A DNA stretch of 38,730 nt from Corynebacterium mucifaciens (GCF_012396315.1 NZ_JAAXPF010000014.1:1-38730), one strand, 5' to 3'; positions 24,759 to 34,959 are shown, counted from the first letter of the stretch. The notes: generated by a model not told the origin, from the letters alone. Numbers and translations: made by a program.

Positions 24759-26516
24759 ATGACCGCTGTGGCACCGCGGCTGGACAATTACGTCCCGCCG
24801 ACACGCCCTGAACCCACGGGCAACGCCCGTAAGGGTTCGAAGATTTACAAGCAGCTCACCACGACCGACCACAAAGAACTGGGCATCATGTACATCATCA
24901 TGTCCTTCGTCTGGTTCTTTGTGGCCGGTCTGATGGCGCTGCTCATCCGTGCTGAGTTGTTCAACCCGGGCCTGCAGTTCCTGTCCAACGAGCAGTTCAA
25001 CCAGCTGTTCACCATGCACGGCACGGTGATGCTCCTCGCGTTCGGTACCCCGATCGTCTGGGGCTTTGCCAACTACGTGCTGCCGCTGCAGATCGGCGCG
25101 CCGGACGTAGCGTTCCCGCGTCTGAACGCGTTCGGCTTCTGGGTCACCACCGTTGGTGTCGTGGCCATGCTCCTGGGATTTATCACCCCGGGCGGCGCGG
25201 CAGACTTCGGCTGGACCATGTATATGCCGCTGGCAGACGCCGTGCACACCCCGTCCGTCTCCGCGAACCTCTGGATCGTCGGCGTCGGCGCAACCGGTGT
25301 GGGCACCATCGCCTCCGCCGTGAACATGCTCACCACCGTGCTGACCATGCGCGCGCCGGGCATGACCATGTTCCGCCTGTCGCCGTTCGTGTGGACGATC
25401 CTGGTCACCTCGATCCTCGCGCTGATGATCTTCCCGCTGCTGACCGCTGCGGCAATGGGCGTGCTGTATGACCGTCTGCTGGGCGGCCACATCTTCGACA
25501 CCGCCAACGGCGGCACCATCCTGTGGCAGCACCTCTTCTGGTTCTTCGGCCACCCCGAGGTGTACGTTCTGGCGCTTCCGTTCTTCGGCGTGATCTCTGA
25601 GATCGTTCCGGTCTTCTCCCGCAAGCCGATCTTCGGTTACATCGGCCTGGTCTTCGCGACCTTGGCCATCGGCGGTCTATCCATGGCTGTGTGGGCGCAC
25701 CACATGTTCGCCACCGGCGCCGTGCTCCTGCCGTTCTTCTCCTTCATGACCTTCCTCATCGCCGTGCCGACCGGTGTGAAGTTCTTCAACTGGCTGGGCA
25801 CGATGTGGAACGGCCACCTCACCTTCGAGACCCCGATGCTGTGGGCCACCGGCTTCCTGTTCACCTTCCTGTTCGGCGGCCTGACCGGCATCATGCTGGC
25901 CTCCCCGCCGCTGGACTTCCAGCTGCACGACTCCTACTTCGTGGTTGCGCACTTCCACTACACCCTCTTCGGCACCGTGGTGTTCGCTTCCACCGCCGGC
26001 GTGTACTTCTGGTTCCCAAAGATGACCGGTCGCATGCTGGACGAGAAGCTGGGCAAGATCCACTTCTGGTTCACCGTCGTCGGCTTCAACATGACCTTCT
26101 TGGTCCAGCACTGGCTGGGCAACATGGGCATGCCGCGCCGTTACGCTGACTACCTGGACACCGACGGCTTCACGCTGCTGAACCAGGTGTCCACCATCGG
26201 CGCGTTCATCTTGGGCATCGGCTTCCTGCCGTTCATCTGGAACGTGTTCAAGTCCTGGCGCTACGGCGAGATCGTCACCGTCGACGATCCGTGGGGCTAC
26301 GGCAACTCGCTCGAGTGGGCGACCTCCTGCCCGCCGCCGCGCCACAACTTCACCGCGCTGCCGCGTATCCGCTCCGAGCGCCCCGCGTTCGAGCTGCACT
26401 ACCCGCACATGGTGGAGACCCTGCGCCGCGAGGCGCACGTAGGCCACAGCGAATCCGGCAAGAGCGGCACCCACGAGTTTGCCGCCAGCGAGGGTAACGC
26501 TCGCGCCACGAGCTAG
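24759..26516 (+). CDS. ctaD: cytochrome c oxidase (aa3) subunit I
   Basis: A 585-residue membrane subunit of the proton-pumping terminal oxidase. It carries 12 expected membrane helices and all metal ligands: heme a ligands H87 (TMHGTVM) and H400 (VVAHFHY), heme a3 ligand H398, CuB ligands H265, H314 and H315, and the H265-Y269 cross-link pair in GHPEVY. The ATG at 24759 follows CAGGAGGATC; an upstream in-frame extension lacks family sequence. In corynebacteria ctaD is found apart from ctaC and ctaE, as here. A terminator follows at 26542-26566. Confidence 0.97.
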   Translation: MTAVAPRLDNYVPPTRPEPTGNARKGSKIYKQLTTTDHKELGIMYIIMSFVWFFVAGLMALLIRAELFNPGLQFLSNEQFNQLFTMHGTVMLLAFGTPIVWGFANYVLPLQIGAPDVAFPRLNAFGFWVTTVGVVAMLLGFITPGGAADFGWTMYMPLADAVHTPSVSANLWIVGVGATGVGTIASAVNMLTTVLTMRAPGMTMFRLSPFVWTILVTSILALMIFPLLTAAAMGVLYDRLLGGHIFDTANGGTILWQHLFWFFGHPEVYVLALPFFGVISEIVPVFSRKPIFGYIGLVFATLAIGGLSMAVWAHHMFATGAVLLPFFSFMTFLIAVPTGVKFFNWLGTMWNGHLTFETPMLWATGFLFTFLFGGLTGIMLASPPLDFQLHDSYFVVAHFHYTLFGTVVFASTAGVYFWFPKMTGRMLDEKLGKIHFWFTVVGFNMTFLVQHWLGNMGMPRRYADYLDTDGFTLLNQVSTIGAFILGIGFLPFIWNVFKSWRYGEIVTVDDPWGYGNSLEWATSCPPPRHNFTALPRIRSERPAFELHYPHMVETLRREAHVGHSESGKSGTHEFAASEGNARATS

Positions 26517-26541
26517 CACTCTCGCACCGGCCTCCTGAACG

Positions 26542-26566
26542 AACCCCCGCTTCGGCGGGGGTTTGC
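26542..26566 (+). terminator. Rho-independent terminator of ctaD
   Basis: A 9-bp perfect stem AACCCCCGC (26542-26550) / GCGGGGGTT (26555-26563) with the stable tetraloop TTCG; the T-run is T62-T64. Confidence 0.88.
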
Positions 26567-26592
26567 CGTGTCCGGGGTCGTGGGCGGGGGAG

Positions 26593-26598
26593 TACCCT
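26593..26598 (+). promoter_or_regulatory. -10-like element, leaderless start of the PTH2-like gene
   Basis: TACCCT ends seven bases before the GTG at 26606. Confidence 0.4.
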
Positions 26599-26605
26599 GG
26601 CCGGA

Positions 26606-27325
26606 GTGATTGACCCGAATTTCGTCGCCGCACACCAGCTGCTCCAGCAACGTGTCTCCGGGGACAACAAGGCCCGCTCGGAGGATCCGGACGATCCGCA
26701 GACCGTCCAGGCGATGCAGTTGGTGATCAACCTTCCCAAGCAGGACCCGCCGACCCGCAACGCCGTGCTCAACGATGCCGCCCGGGCCGCGGTGTCGGTG
26801 TGCCTGGATCCGCGCGCCGGCAAGGAGGGCTTTTGGCGTACTGGTCTGGACCGCTGGTATTCCCACCGCATACGCAAGGTGGCCCGCCGTGCGCGAAACA
26901 AGCCGTGGGACGACGTGCAGGCGCTTCCGGGCGTCACGGTGGGTTCGGTGCGGGCTTTCGTGCCGTCGGCGGTGCGCGACGTGCCGCACGAGATTGCCAA
27001 GCTCCAGATCAAGGGCACCGAACTCGAGCTGGGTGAGGAGCTACCCCTTGACGACACCGCGCCGCTCATCGCGGTCGATGCCTCCCTAGAGATGTCGGCG
27101 GGTAAGGCCGCCGCCCAGGTCGGCCACGCGTCGATGCTGCTCGCGGCCGCGCGCGATACCGCGTGGGTGTGGCGGTGGGCGGAGGCGGGTTTTCCGCTGA
27201 ACGTGCGCGAGGTCGACGCCGCGGAGTTTAAGCGGCTGTGCTCCCACCAGGGGTCGGTACCGGTGCGCGATGCCGGGTTTACGGAGGTCGCGCCTGGGTC
27301 GACCACCGTTGTCGCTATTGCTTAG
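26606..27325 (+). CDS. peptidyl-tRNA hydrolase family protein (PTH2-type)
   Basis: A 239-residue protein with two related halves. The first (about 35-130) begins QAMQLVINLPKQD. The second (about 152-239) carries the PTH2 hallmark SAGKAAAQVGHASML and ends STTVVAIA. PTH2 enzymes release peptides from stalled peptidyl-tRNA. The first half lacks an obvious copy of the K-x3-Q-x2-HA active motif, so it may be structural. The start is GTG at 26606 with a -10-like element at leaderless distance. Its 3' end overlaps the convergent helicase by 11 bp. Confidence 0.8.
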   Translation: MIDPNFVAAHQLLQQRVSGDNKARSEDPDDPQTVQAMQLVINLPKQDPPTRNAVLNDAARAAVSVCLDPRAGKEGFWRTGLDRWYSHRIRKVARRARNKPWDDVQALPGVTVGSVRAFVPSAVRDVPHEIAKLQIKGTELELGEELPLDDTAPLIAVDASLEMSAGKAAAQVGHASMLLAAARDTAWVWRWAEAGFPLNVREVDAAEFKRLCSHQGSVPVRDAGFTEVAPGSTTVVAIA

Positions 27326-29279
27326 CGACGAGCCTTCGCAGCGCCCCGCGCACAACGTTCGGGTCCGTAGTGTCCCAGAACGCGGGGAGACTACGCCTGA
27401 TGAATGAGCCGTAGCGCTTCGTGGCCAGCCGGTTATCCAAGACGGCCACCACGCCGCGGTCGGTGACCGAACGGAGCAGACGGCCGGCCCCCTGCGCCAT
27501 GAGCAGCGAGGCGTGGGTGGCGGAGACCTCCATGAAGCCGGAGCGGCCCGCAGCGTCCGCGGCGTTGGAGCGCGCTTGCAGGAGCGGGTCGTCGGGGCGG
27601 GGGAACGGGATGCGGTCGATGATGACCAGCGAGCACGCGCTGCCCGGCACGTCCACGCCCTGCCACAGGGTGAGGGTGCCGAAGAGGCAGGAGTTTTCGT
27701 TTTTGGCAAACGCGTCCACGAGTGCACCCGTCGAATCCTCGCCTTGGAGCAGGATGTCGAAGGGTAGGCGCGCGCGCATCGCCTCCGCGGCCTGCTCGGC
27801 CGCGCGGCGGGAGGAGAACAAGCCCAAGGTGCGCCCGCCCGCGGCGGTGATCAGCTCAGCAATTTCGTCGAGGGTTGCTGCGGTGAGGCCGTCCCGGCCG
27901 GGGGTGGGCAGGTGCGTGGCCGTGTAGAGGATGCCGGACTTGGCCGGGTCGAACGGCGTGCCCGCGTCCAGCGCGTCCCAGGTTCCCTTGGGCAGGCCCC
28001 ACGAGGCGGCCATGGCGTTGAAGTTCCCGCCGACCGTCAGCGTGGCGGATGTGAGCACAACGGAGTGCTCGCCGAACAGCTTCTCGTGCAGCAGCCCTGC
28101 GACGGACAGCGGCGCCACCGACACCGAATCGCCGTAGCGTTCTGAGCGGGTCAGCCACACCACGTCCAGGTGCTTGGCGGGGTCTGGCTCGTCGAAGACC
28201 TCAAGGATGCGCACGACAGCGTCGTGCAGGTCCTCCAGGTGGTTTTTCAGGTTGGCGCGTTCGGCGAACCGCTCCGGGTCGTTCTCGGATTCACCCGGTG
28301 GGGCATCCGAAATGCCGCTGCGGGTCTTCCACAGGGCGTCCCGCAGCGCCGCAAAGGCGCCGCGGGCCGGGTCGGAGATGGTCTCCCAGCGGCCGGGTGC
28401 CTCCACGTCGATGGCGGCGGTGAAGTCGTCGATCACGTCCTCGAGCGTGTCGCGGGACGCGCCCAGCTTGCTGGCGCGGCGCGCGGCCATCGTCAGGGCG
28501 CGGGCCGAAATCTCGGCGGTGGCCACGGAGGTGATGCGGCCGTCGAGCTCGTGGGCCTCGTCGATAATCACCGCGTCGTGTTCAGGCAGCACTGCGACGT
28601 CGGCCAGCGCGTCGATCGCCAGCAGCGCGTGGTTGGTCACCACCACGTCGACATCCTTGGTGCGCTCGCGGGCGATCTCCGCGAAACACTCCTCGCCGTG
28701 CGGGCAGCGGGAGGCCCCCAGGCATTCGTTGGAGGTCACGGACACTTGCCGCCACGCCATGTCCGGCACGCCGGGTACTAGGTCGTCGCGGTCGCCGGTC
28801 TCTGTGTCTTGCGCCCACTCGGCCACGCGTTTGACGTGTTTGCCCAGCCAGGACAGGTCCTCTTCCTCGATGAGAGAGTCCGAAGGTTCGTCGTCAAGCG
28901 AGAGTTTATGCAGGCAGACGTAGTTGTTGCGGCCCTTTTGGATGGCGAATGTGGGGCGTTCGGGCAGCAGCGGCTCGAGCGCGTCGGCGAGGCGGGGCAG
29001 ATCCCTATCGACGAGCTGACGCTGCAGCGCGATCGTTGCGGTGGAGACCACCACGGTGGTGTCGTGTGTCTGGGCGTGGCGGATGGCGGGGACGAGGTAC
29101 GCCAGCGACTTGCCGGTGCCCGTGCCGGCCTGCACCGCAAGGTGACGTTCGGATTCCAGCGCGTTGGTTACGGCCTCGGCCATCTTGACCTGGCCTGGCC
29201 GGCGCGCCCCGCCGAGGGATTCGACGGCTGCGGCGAGCAGATCGGTGGTGGACTGGTTCAGCGGTTCGTCTTGTGCCAC
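27315..29279 (-). CDS. dinG: DinG/XPD-like ATP-dependent DNA helicase
   Basis: A 654-residue superfamily-2 helicase. Motif I (Walker A) is AGTGTGKSLAYL, motif Ia contains VSTATIALQRQLV, the DEAH box is VIIDEAHELD, and late motifs include LFSSRRAAE and LTLWQGVDVPG with QGAGRLLR. Four cysteines of a 4Fe-4S cluster are in place (NYVCLHK, NECLGASRCPHGEECF), as in XPD/DinG. These helicases unwind D-loops, R-loops and replication-transcription conflict intermediates. The GTG start at 29279 lies 3 bp after the pncB stop, so the two form an operon. The order matches Rv1329c-Rv1330c. Confidence 0.93.
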   Translation of the reverse strand: MAQDEPLNQSTTDLLAAAVESLGGARRPGQVKMAEAVTNALESERHLAVQAGTGTGKSLAYLVPAIRHAQTHDTTVVVSTATIALQRQLVDRDLPRLADALEPLLPERPTFAIQKGRNNYVCLHKLSLDDEPSDSLIEEEDLSWLGKHVKRVAEWAQDTETGDRDDLVPGVPDMAWRQVSVTSNECLGASRCPHGEECFAEIARERTKDVDVVVTNHALLAIDALADVAVLPEHDAVIIDEAHELDGRITSVATAEISARALTMAARRASKLGASRDTLEDVIDDFTAAIDVEAPGRWETISDPARGAFAALRDALWKTRSGISDAPPGESENDPERFAERANLKNHLEDLHDAVVRILEVFDEPDPAKHLDVVWLTRSERYGDSVSVAPLSVAGLLHEKLFGEHSVVLTSATLTVGGNFNAMAASWGLPKGTWDALDAGTPFDPAKSGILYTATHLPTPGRDGLTAATLDEIAELITAAGGRTLGLFSSRRAAEQAAEAMRARLPFDILLQGEDSTGALVDAFAKNENSCLFGTLTLWQGVDVPGSACSLVIIDRIPFPRPDDPLLQARSNAADAAGRSGFMEVSATHASLLMAQGAGRLLRSVTDRGVVAVLDNRLATKRYGSFIRRSLPAFWDTTDPNVVRGALRRLVAKQ

Positions 29280-29282
29280 GGC

Positions 29283-30629
29283 CTACTCGGTCGGTTCTGG
29301 GAAGCCGATGAACTTGGTGGGGATGGCAACCTCGCCCCGTGAGAGCGCGAGGCCCTCCCACGGCAGCGTCTTGCGGGCGGCGGCATGCAGCTCGCGGATC
29401 TCGTCGATGCTGGGCTGGCCGTCCACGATCTCGCCGTCGCGGATGAGCGGCACGGTCATCTCCCGGTAGTCCAGGTTGGGCTTGTGCGCCACCTCCGTGC
29501 CGAGGGGAAGGACCACCTCGGCCACGGCCACACCGGAGGAGCGGTAGGCGCGGAGCGCGGTTTTTCCGCCGCCGTGGGTGATTTTGCCGGAGGAGCGCTT
29601 GGCTACCGGGTGGCCCTCAACCTCGACGAGTTTGTACACCAGGCCGGCGGTCGGGGCGCTCGAACCGGTGACGACGGAGGTGCCCACGCCGAAGCCGTCC
29701 ACGGGGTCGCCGCGCAAGCCGGCGATGGCAAATTCGTCCAGGTCAGAGGAGACGATGATGCGGGTGTTGAAGGCGCCCGCCTCATCCAGCTGTTTACGCA
29801 CGCGGCGCGACACAATGCCGAGGTCGCCCGAGTCGATGCGCACCCCGCCCAGCTCGGTCCCCGCGACCGCGAGGGCGTTCTCCACGCCCTTGGTGATGTC
29901 GAAGGTGTCCACCAGCAACGTGGTGTCCACGCCAAGCGAATCGATCTGCCCCTGAAACGCAGCCTTCTCGTCCGGGCGGCCGTCCTCGTCAACGTGCAGC
30001 AGGGTCCAGGAGTGGGCCGAGGTGCCGGAGGCGGGGATGCCGTAGCGCAGCGAGGCCTCCATGTTGGAGGTGGCGTTGAAGCCGGCGATGTAGGTGGCGC
30101 GGGCCGCGGACACGGCGTTTTGCTCGTTGGTGCGGCGCGAGCCCATCTCGATGATCGGCCGCCCGTCAGCCGCGGAGACCATGCGCGAGGCCGCCGAAGC
30201 CACGGCGGAATCCGAGTTGAGGATGGACAGAATGACCGTCTCCAAGATCACGCACTCCGCGAACGTGCCACGCACCGTCATGATGGGGGAGTAAGGGAAG
30301 TACAGGTCTCCCTCGCGGTAGCCGTCGATCTGGCCGGAGAACTTGTAATTGGCCAGGTACTCCCGCGCCTGCGGCGAGAGGAAGTCCGCAGAGTCCAGCT
30401 GGTCCGGGGTGAAGCGGAACTTCGTGATGGCGTCGAGCACCCGCTCAGTGCCCGCGACGACGCCGTACCGCCGCTCGTTGGGCAACCGGCGGCCGAACAC
30501 CTCGAAAATGCATTCCCGCTGCGCGGTGCCGTCCTTCAACGCGGCATCGAGCATGGTCAGCTCGTACATGTCTGTAAAGAAAGCGGTTGAGCCCCGCGTG
30601 CCGGTGGAGTGGGTGGGAGTCTCGTTCAT
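29283..30629 (-). CDS. pncB: nicotinate phosphoribosyltransferase
   Basis: The first enzyme of nicotinate salvage to NAD: nicotinate plus PRPP give nicotinate mononucleotide. This 448-residue protein has the type-II phosphoribosyltransferase fold with [10 protein letters not shown] near the N-terminus, EMGSRRTNE, the catalytic histidine in [14 protein letters not shown], and the ligand loop VRIDSGDLG. It is divergent from clpS with only 46 bp between starts, and TAGTCT on its strand ends eight bases before the ATG. NadE in this same window completes the pathway. Confidence 0.95.
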   Translation of the reverse strand: MNETPTHSTGTRGSTAFFTDMYELTMLDAALKDGTAQRECIFEVFGRRLPNERRYGVVAGTERVLDAITKFRFTPDQLDSADFLSPQAREYLANYKFSGQIDGYREGDLYFPYSPIMTVRGTFAECVILETVILSILNSDSAVASAASRMVSAADGRPIIEMGSRRTNEQNAVSAARATYIAGFNATSNMEASLRYGIPASGTSAHSWTLLHVDEDGRPDEKAAFQGQIDSLGVDTTLLVDTFDITKGVENALAVAGTELGGVRIDSGDLGIVSRRVRKQLDEAGAFNTRIIVSSDLDEFAIAGLRGDPVDGFGVGTSVVTGSSAPTAGLVYKLVEVEGHPVAKRSSGKITHGGGKTALRAYRSSGVAVAEVVLPLGTEVAHKPNLDYREMTVPLIRDGEIVDGQPSIDEIRELHAAARKTLPWEGLALSRGEVAIPTKFIGFPEPTE

Positions 30630-30637
30630 GGTGAGCC

Positions 30638-30668
30638 AGACTACCTTGCCGGTCCGAGACGGTAGGGT
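30638..30668. promoter_or_regulatory. facing -10-like elements of pncB and clpS
   Basis: On the minus strand TAGTCT (30638-30643) ends eight bases before the pncB ATG. On the plus strand TAGGGT (30663-30668) ends seven bases before the clpS ATG. Both would give essentially leaderless messages from a 46-bp intergenic region. Confidence 0.45.
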
Positions 30669-30675
30669 AGTTCAC

Positions 30676-31020
30676 ATGTTTTCCTCAGCCGATTTCCCTG
30701 CGGCGCATCGTGCCGCGCGTATGGGCTCGCCGCTCGCAACCCCGGACGTGGATGAATCCGTGGATGTCGATGTGGCCCCGAGCGAGAACCTGCCGTGGCT
30801 GTGCATCGTCTGGGACGACCCGGTGAACCTCATGAGCTACGTCACCTACGTCTTCCAAACCGTGCTGGGGTACGACAAGAAGCGCGCCACCGAGCTGATG
30901 ATGCAGGTGCACACCGAGGGCAAAGCCGTGGTCTCCTCCGGGGAGAAGGACAAGGTGGAAACCGACGTAAAGAAGCTACACACCGCCGGCCTGTGGGCGA
31001 CGATGCAGCAGGCGGGATAG
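30676..31020 (+). CDS. clpS: ATP-dependent Clp protease adaptor ClpS
   Basis: A 114-residue adaptor that delivers N-degron substrates to ClpC/ClpA-ClpP. The core is [20 protein letters not shown] followed by [27 protein letters not shown], with the N-end-rule binding residues (D-x-N motif in WDDPVNLM and the VHTEGKA helix) visible. Actinobacterial ClpS has such an acidic N-terminal extension. The ATG at 30676 has a -10-like element at leaderless distance; an ATG at 30721 is the alternative. It is followed 8 bp later by the DUF2017 gene, as in mycobacteria. Confidence 0.93.
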   Translation: MFSSADFPAAHRAARMGSPLATPDVDESVDVDVAPSENLPWLCIVWDDPVNLMSYVTYVFQTVLGYDKKRATELMMQVHTEGKAVVSSGEKDKVETDVKKLHTAGLWATMQQAG

Positions 31021-31028
31021 GGGGGACT

Positions 31029-31568
31029 ATGCAGCCGTGGCGTAAGAAAAAGGGCCTGATGCGCTCCACCCCGAAGTACTCCACCGTCTTCGACCCGCTG
31101 GAGCGCGAGGTGATCGGCGATCTCACCGCCACCGTTTCGGAGGCGCTCATTGCGCGCGCCCAGTCCGCGCCGAAGGACGACTTCGCGGAGATGCTCGGCG
31201 TTGCCACCGGCCACACCGACGCGCCGGCGGATCCGCGGCTGGCCCGTCTGCTCCCGGACTTCGAGCGCGAGGGCGACGAGGAGTTCGACGGCGACAACGG
31301 GTTGCTGCGCAGCCTGCACGAAAACGACATTATCCGCGCGAAGCTGACCAACCTGCAGGTGGTGAACGCCGCTCTCGGTCCCACCGGCGGCGTCGAGGTG
31401 ACGATTGAAGAGGCCGAGGCCCACCAATTCATCGCCGCGCTGAACGACATGCGCCTCTACGCCTCCGCGGACGATTCCGGCAGTGAGGCCGCGCGCGAAG
31501 ACCGCCAGCGCTTGATCGACTGGCTCGCGTTCTGCCAGGACTCCCTGCTGGAAGCCCTGATGGGCTAA
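31029..31568 (+). CDS. DUF2017 family protein
   Basis: A 179-residue protein of the DUF2017 family, found next to clpS in most actinobacteria (Rv1332 position). It is mainly helical, with conserved segments FDPLEREVIGDL, FEREGDEEFDGDNGLLRSLHE and a C-terminal DWLAFCQDSLLEALMG. No catalytic motif is visible. The position suggests a role in ClpS-linked proteolysis or regulation, which is inference. Its stop overlaps the start of the P1 peptidase by one base (TAATG). Confidence 0.85.
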   Translation: MQPWRKKKGLMRSTPKYSTVFDPLEREVIGDLTATVSEALIARAQSAPKDDFAEMLGVATGHTDAPADPRLARLLPDFEREGDEEFDGDNGLLRSLHENDIIRAKLTNLQVVNAALGPTGGVEVTIEEAEAHQFIAALNDMRLYASADDSGSEAAREDRQRLIDWLAFCQDSLLEALMG

Positions 31569-32521
31569 TGCTTCTCGACGCCCCTTCGGTCCTCACCGCG
31601 CACACCTCCCTCGGCGACACGGGGGTCACCGCCCTCGTGGCAGCGGATCCGGCCGGGATGGTGGCCGCGGTGGACGTGCGCGGCGGCGGACCCGGCACGC
31701 GCGAGACCGACCTTCTGGAGCCGCACAACACCGTCGAGCGCGTCCACGCCATCATGCTGTGCGGCGGCTCCGCGTTCGGGCTTGCCGCGGCCGACGGTGC
31801 CATGGCCGAGCTGGAGCGGCGCGGCCGGGGCTTCCCCGTATTCGGGGAGGGCGCGCCCGGACCGCGCGTCCCGATTGTCCCGGCAGCCGTGATTTTCGAT
31901 CTGGTCGTCGGCGAGGCGTCGCACCGGCCGGGTGCGGCCGACGGCGCCGCCGCGGTGGCGGCGGCGCTCGATACCGAGCGATCTGACCTGACTTCCGGCT
32001 CCGTCGGCGCGGGCTGCGGCGCCACCGCCGGGGTGCTACGCGGGGGCGTGGGCCACGCGTCCGCCACGGCGGCGGGGTACACGGTCGCGGCGTGCGTCGT
32101 TGCCAACCCGGTGGGCTCCGTCGTTGACCCGGCGACGGGGCTGCTCTACGGCGATCCCTCCCAGCCCGCCGTGGACCTGGAGCGGTTTCGCCGGCTCGAG
32201 CGGCCGGCACCGAAGCTCAACACCACCATCGGGGTAATCGCCACCGACGCGCCGCTGACCAAAGCGCAGCTCAAACGCCTCGCCATGACGGGCCACGACG
32301 GCATCGCCCGCGCGGTGCGCCCAGCCCATTCACCGCTGGACGGGGACACGCTGTTCGCGGTATCCACCGCCGTTGAGAAAGCACCTGTGCGTGACGTCGA
32401 GGTGCTCGCGATGCTCGGAGAAGCCGCCGCGGGGGCGGTGCAGGCGGCGATTGTGGATGCCGTTGTCGGCGCCGATAGCGCATTCGGGTTCACCGGGTGG
32501 CGCGACCTCGTCGGGCGGTAA
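31568..32521 (+). CDS. P1-family (DmpA/NylC-like) aminopeptidase
   Basis: A 317-residue N-terminal nucleophile hydrolase of peptidase family P1. Conserved marks are GVTALV near the N-terminus, LCGGSAFGLAAADG, VGAGCGATAG and the processing site KLN-TTIG. By analogy with NylC the chain is expected to self-cleave between N218 and T219, making T219 the nucleophile. Members hydrolyse amino-acid amides, D-amino-terminal peptides or nylon oligomers. The natural substrate is unknown. The start overlaps the DUF2017 stop, so it is in the clpS operon (Rv1333 position). Confidence 0.88.
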   Translation: MLLDAPSVLTAHTSLGDTGVTALVAADPAGMVAAVDVRGGGPGTRETDLLEPHNTVERVHAIMLCGGSAFGLAAADGAMAELERRGRGFPVFGEGAPGPRVPIVPAAVIFDLVVGEASHRPGAADGAAAVAAALDTERSDLTSGSVGAGCGATAGVLRGGVGHASATAAGYTVAACVVANPVGSVVDPATGLLYGDPSQPAVDLERFRRLERPAPKLNTTIGVIATDAPLTKAQLKRLAMTGHDGIARAVRPAHSPLDGDTLFAVSTAVEKAPVRDVEVLAMLGEAAAGAVQAAIVDAVVGADSAFGFTGWRDLVGR

Positions 32522-32548
32522 GCACTGCCCGGGGCCTGGGCGACCGGC

Positions 32549-32554
32549 TACACT
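32549..32554 (+). promoter_or_regulatory. -10-like element, leaderless start of the rhomboid gene
   Basis: TACACT ends nine bases before the ATG at 32564, implying a leader of at most about three bases. Confidence 0.4.
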
Positions 32555-32563
32555 CCAACCTCG

Positions 32564-33301
32564 ATGAGCAACCAGAACAGCGCCCCGCAGGGGTGGGGCT
32601 ACGGCCAAGCGGGCCAAGCAGGGCAGCGCCCGTACAACCCGTACGCGGCACCGGGGCAGAATCTGCCTAGCAACCGGAGGTCGTCGACAAGAAAAGCACG
32701 GCGGAAGACGGGCCTGCGTTTCGCGGTGGGCTTCCTCGCGGTGATCTGGGCGGTGTTTATCCTCCAGAACTTTTTCCCCTGGCTGCAAGCGTTCGGCATT
32801 CACCCGCTGGACCCCTACGGGCTGCCTTACATTGTCACCGCCCCGCTGCTGCACGCGAACCTGGAGCACATCATCTCCAACTCGCTGCCGGGGGCGCTGT
32901 TCGCATATCTGGTGGGCTACTCCGGCAAGCGGGTGTTTTGGGAGGTCACCGGCTTGGTGGTGCTCATCGGCGGCCTTGGCACCTGGCTGCTCGGCGGCGT
33001 CGGCACGAACCACATTGGCGCGTCCGGTCTGGTGTACGGCTGGCTGACGTACCTTATCGTTCGCGGCTTTTTCAATCGCTCGCTCAGCCAAATCCTCACC
33101 GGCCTCGTCCTGGGCTTTTTCTACTCCGGTCTGATCTACGGGGTGCTGCCGGGCACCGAGGGAGTGAGCTGGCAGGCGCACCTGTTCGGCGCAGTCGGCG
33201 GTTTCGTTGCCGGCATGGTGATCACGTCCGACGATCCGCCCGCGCTGGCGGCAAAGAAGCAGGCGAAAGCGCTTGAAAAGCAGGCGCGGCGGCGGGGATA
33301 G
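32564..33301 (+). CDS. rhomboid-family intramembrane serine protease
   Basis: A 245-residue polytopic protease. A Gln/Gly/Pro-rich cytoplasmic N-terminus (1-50) is followed by six predicted helices. The catalytic dyad is S154 in IGASGLVYG and H206 in [19 protein letters not shown] (97-106) carries the conserved helix-2 histidine and asparagine. It would cleave transmembrane substrates. It holds the place of Rv1337 before murI. Its last bases are directly followed by the murI start, giving tight coupling. Confidence 0.93.
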   Translation: MSNQNSAPQGWGYGQAGQAGQRPYNPYAAPGQNLPSNRRSSTRKARRKTGLRFAVGFLAVIWAVFILQNFFPWLQAFGIHPLDPYGLPYIVTAPLLHANLEHIISNSLPGALFAYLVGYSGKRVFWEVTGLVVLIGGLGTWLLGGVGTNHIGASGLVYGWLTYLIVRGFFNRSLSQILTGLVLGFFYSGLIYGVLPGTEGVSWQAHLFGAVGGFVAGMVITSDDPPALAAKKQAKALEKQARRRG

Positions 33302-33302
33302 G

Positions 33303-34115
33303 ATGTCCGGCGTGGAATCTTTCGCCGGCAACAACGCACCTATCGGGCTCTTCGACTCTGGGGTGGGCGGTCTCACCGTCGCCCGCGCGGTGATGGACCA
33401 GTTGCCGGGCGAGTCCCTGATCTACATTGGCGACACTGCGAACGGGCCGTACGGCCCGCAGCCCATTGCGAATGTGCGCGCGCACTCCCAGCGCATTGCC
33501 GACGAGCTGGTGGAACGCGGCTGCAAAATGCTGGTCATCGCGTGCAACACGGCCAGCGCCGCGTTTTTGCACGACGCCAGGGAGCGCTACGACATTCCCG
33601 TGATCGAGGTCATCCAGCCCGCGGTGCGCCGCGCCATCGCCACAACGCGCAACCACAAAATCGGCGTCATCGGCACCCAGGGCACCATCAATTCCGGCGC
33701 CTACCAGGACCTGTTCTCGGTGCACCCGGGGTTGGAGATCACCGCCGCCGCCTGCCCGCAGTTCGTGCCCTTTGTGGAGCAGGGCAAGACGTCCGGCACA
33801 GACGTCCTCGAGGTGGCCCGCGGCTACGTGGCGCCGCTGCGCGAAGCGGGCGTAGACACCCTCGTGCTGGGCTGCACCCACTACCCGCTGCTCTCCGGCG
33901 TGATCCAGATTGCGGTGGGGGATGAGGTCACGCTCGTCTCCTCGGCGGAGGAGACGTCGAAGGACGTCCTGCGTGTCCTCACTGAACGCGAGATGCTGCA
34001 CAGCGAGGATTCCGCCCCCACCCACATCTTCGAATCCACCGGCGACCCCGACACCTTCGACGCGCTGGCACGCCGCTTCCTGGCTCCGCCGGTGCGCGCC
34101 GTGGGCCGCGGATGA
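33303..34115 (+). CDS. murI: glutamate racemase
   Basis: Makes D-glutamate for peptidoglycan by cofactor-free racemisation. The 270-residue protein has the two catalytic cysteines C81 (VIACNTASA) and C191 ([10 protein letters not shown]), plus [13 protein letters not shown] at the N-terminus and [11 protein letters not shown]. The ATG at 33303 lies 2 bp after the rhomboid stop and is preferred over an in-frame upstream ATG (33273) inside that gene. A GTG at 33312 is possible. Confidence 0.95.
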   Translation: MSGVESFAGNNAPIGLFDSGVGGLTVARAVMDQLPGESLIYIGDTANGPYGPQPIANVRAHSQRIADELVERGCKMLVIACNTASAAFLHDARERYDIPVIEVIQPAVRRAIATTRNHKIGVIGTQGTINSGAYQDLFSVHPGLEITAAACPQFVPFVEQGKTSGTDVLEVARGYVAPLREAGVDTLVLGCTHYPLLSGVIQIAVGDEVTLVSSAEETSKDVLRVLTEREMLHSEDSAPTHIFESTGDPDTFDALARRFLAPPVRAVGRG

Positions 34116-34168
34116 GACGTTCGCGTTTTTAGTAGGAATTTCGCGGCCGTTCGTGGCAGAGTGAATCC

Positions 34169-34936
34169 ATGCAGTTGACCATCCTCGGGTGTTCCGGGAG
34201 TCTGGGCGCGCCCGGCAACCCAGCTTCCTCCTACGTCATCTCGGTGCCGGGTGAAACCGACGTGGTGATGGACTTCGGCCCGGGGGCCCTGGCCGCGATG
34301 CAGGAGCGGTTCGACCCTGCTGCGGCCCACGTCGTCTTCAGCCACCTCCACGCCGACCACTGCTCCGACTTTCCCTCGCTGCTGGTGTGGCGCCGCTACC
34401 ATCCGACGGCCCCAGCGGCCGAGCGGCACCGTCTCATCGGGCCGTCATACGCGCCGGAGCACTTCGGCCGCATGAGCGCCGACGGGCAGGGGGAGTTGGA
34501 CGATATTTCCGACACCTTCGAATTCACCACCTGGCGCGCCGGGCAGCCGGAACACGTCAGCGGCTTAACCATCACCCCGTTCGACGTCGTCCACCCGGCA
34601 CAGGAGTCGCACGCGCTGCGCATCGAGGACGCTGCCGGCAAGGTGATCACGTTTTCCGGCGACTCCGGGTGGACGCCGACCCTTATCGACGCAGCGCGGG
34701 CCGCCGACCTCTTCCTCTGCGAGGCCGCCTGGGGCGCCACCTCTGAGGGCAAGACCGAGAGCATGCACCTTTCAGGCCGGGAGGCCGGGCGCATTGCCCA
34801 GGAAGCTGGTGTGAAGACCCTGGTGCTCGTGCACATCCAGCCCTGGGCGAACCCGCAGGAAGTGCTCGCGGCGGCCCGCGCCGAGTTCGACGGCGAGATC
34901 GTCCTCGGCGTCGCCGGTGCCACGTTCGACGTCTAG
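34169..34936 (+). CDS. metallo-beta-lactamase fold phosphodiesterase (Rv1339-like)
   Basis: A 255-residue MBL-fold hydrolase. The dinuclear metal motif is HLHADH (H59, H61, D63, H64), with further ligands likely in [10 protein letters not shown] and [10 protein letters not shown]. Its position between murI and rph equals that of mycobacterial Rv1339, reported to degrade cyclic AMP, so a cyclic-nucleotide phosphodiesterase role is likely. An RNase Z-like activity is the alternative, but the protein is shorter and lacks the RNase Z arm. The ATG at 34169 lies 53 bases after murI. Confidence 0.87.
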   Translation: MQLTILGCSGSLGAPGNPASSYVISVPGETDVVMDFGPGALAAMQERFDPAAAHVVFSHLHADHCSDFPSLLVWRRYHPTAPAAERHRLIGPSYAPEHFGRMSADGQGELDDISDTFEFTTWRAGQPEHVSGLTITPFDVVHPAQESHALRIEDAAGKVITFSGDSGWTPTLIDAARAADLFLCEAAWGATSEGKTESMHLSGREAGRIAQEAGVKTLVLVHIQPWANPQEVLAAARAEFDGEIVLGVAGATFDV

Positions 34937-34946
34937 CCGGCTGCGT

Positions 34947-34952
34947 TACCCT
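34947..34952 (+). promoter_or_regulatory. -10-like element, leaderless start of rph
   Basis: TACCCT ends seven bases before the ATG at 34960. Confidence 0.4.
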
Positions 34953-34959
34953 TGGGCGC

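Noticed and set aside
25677..26633. 318-codon minus-strand frame opposite ctaD
   Set aside because: Shadow frame; composition and absence of motifs argue against a gene.
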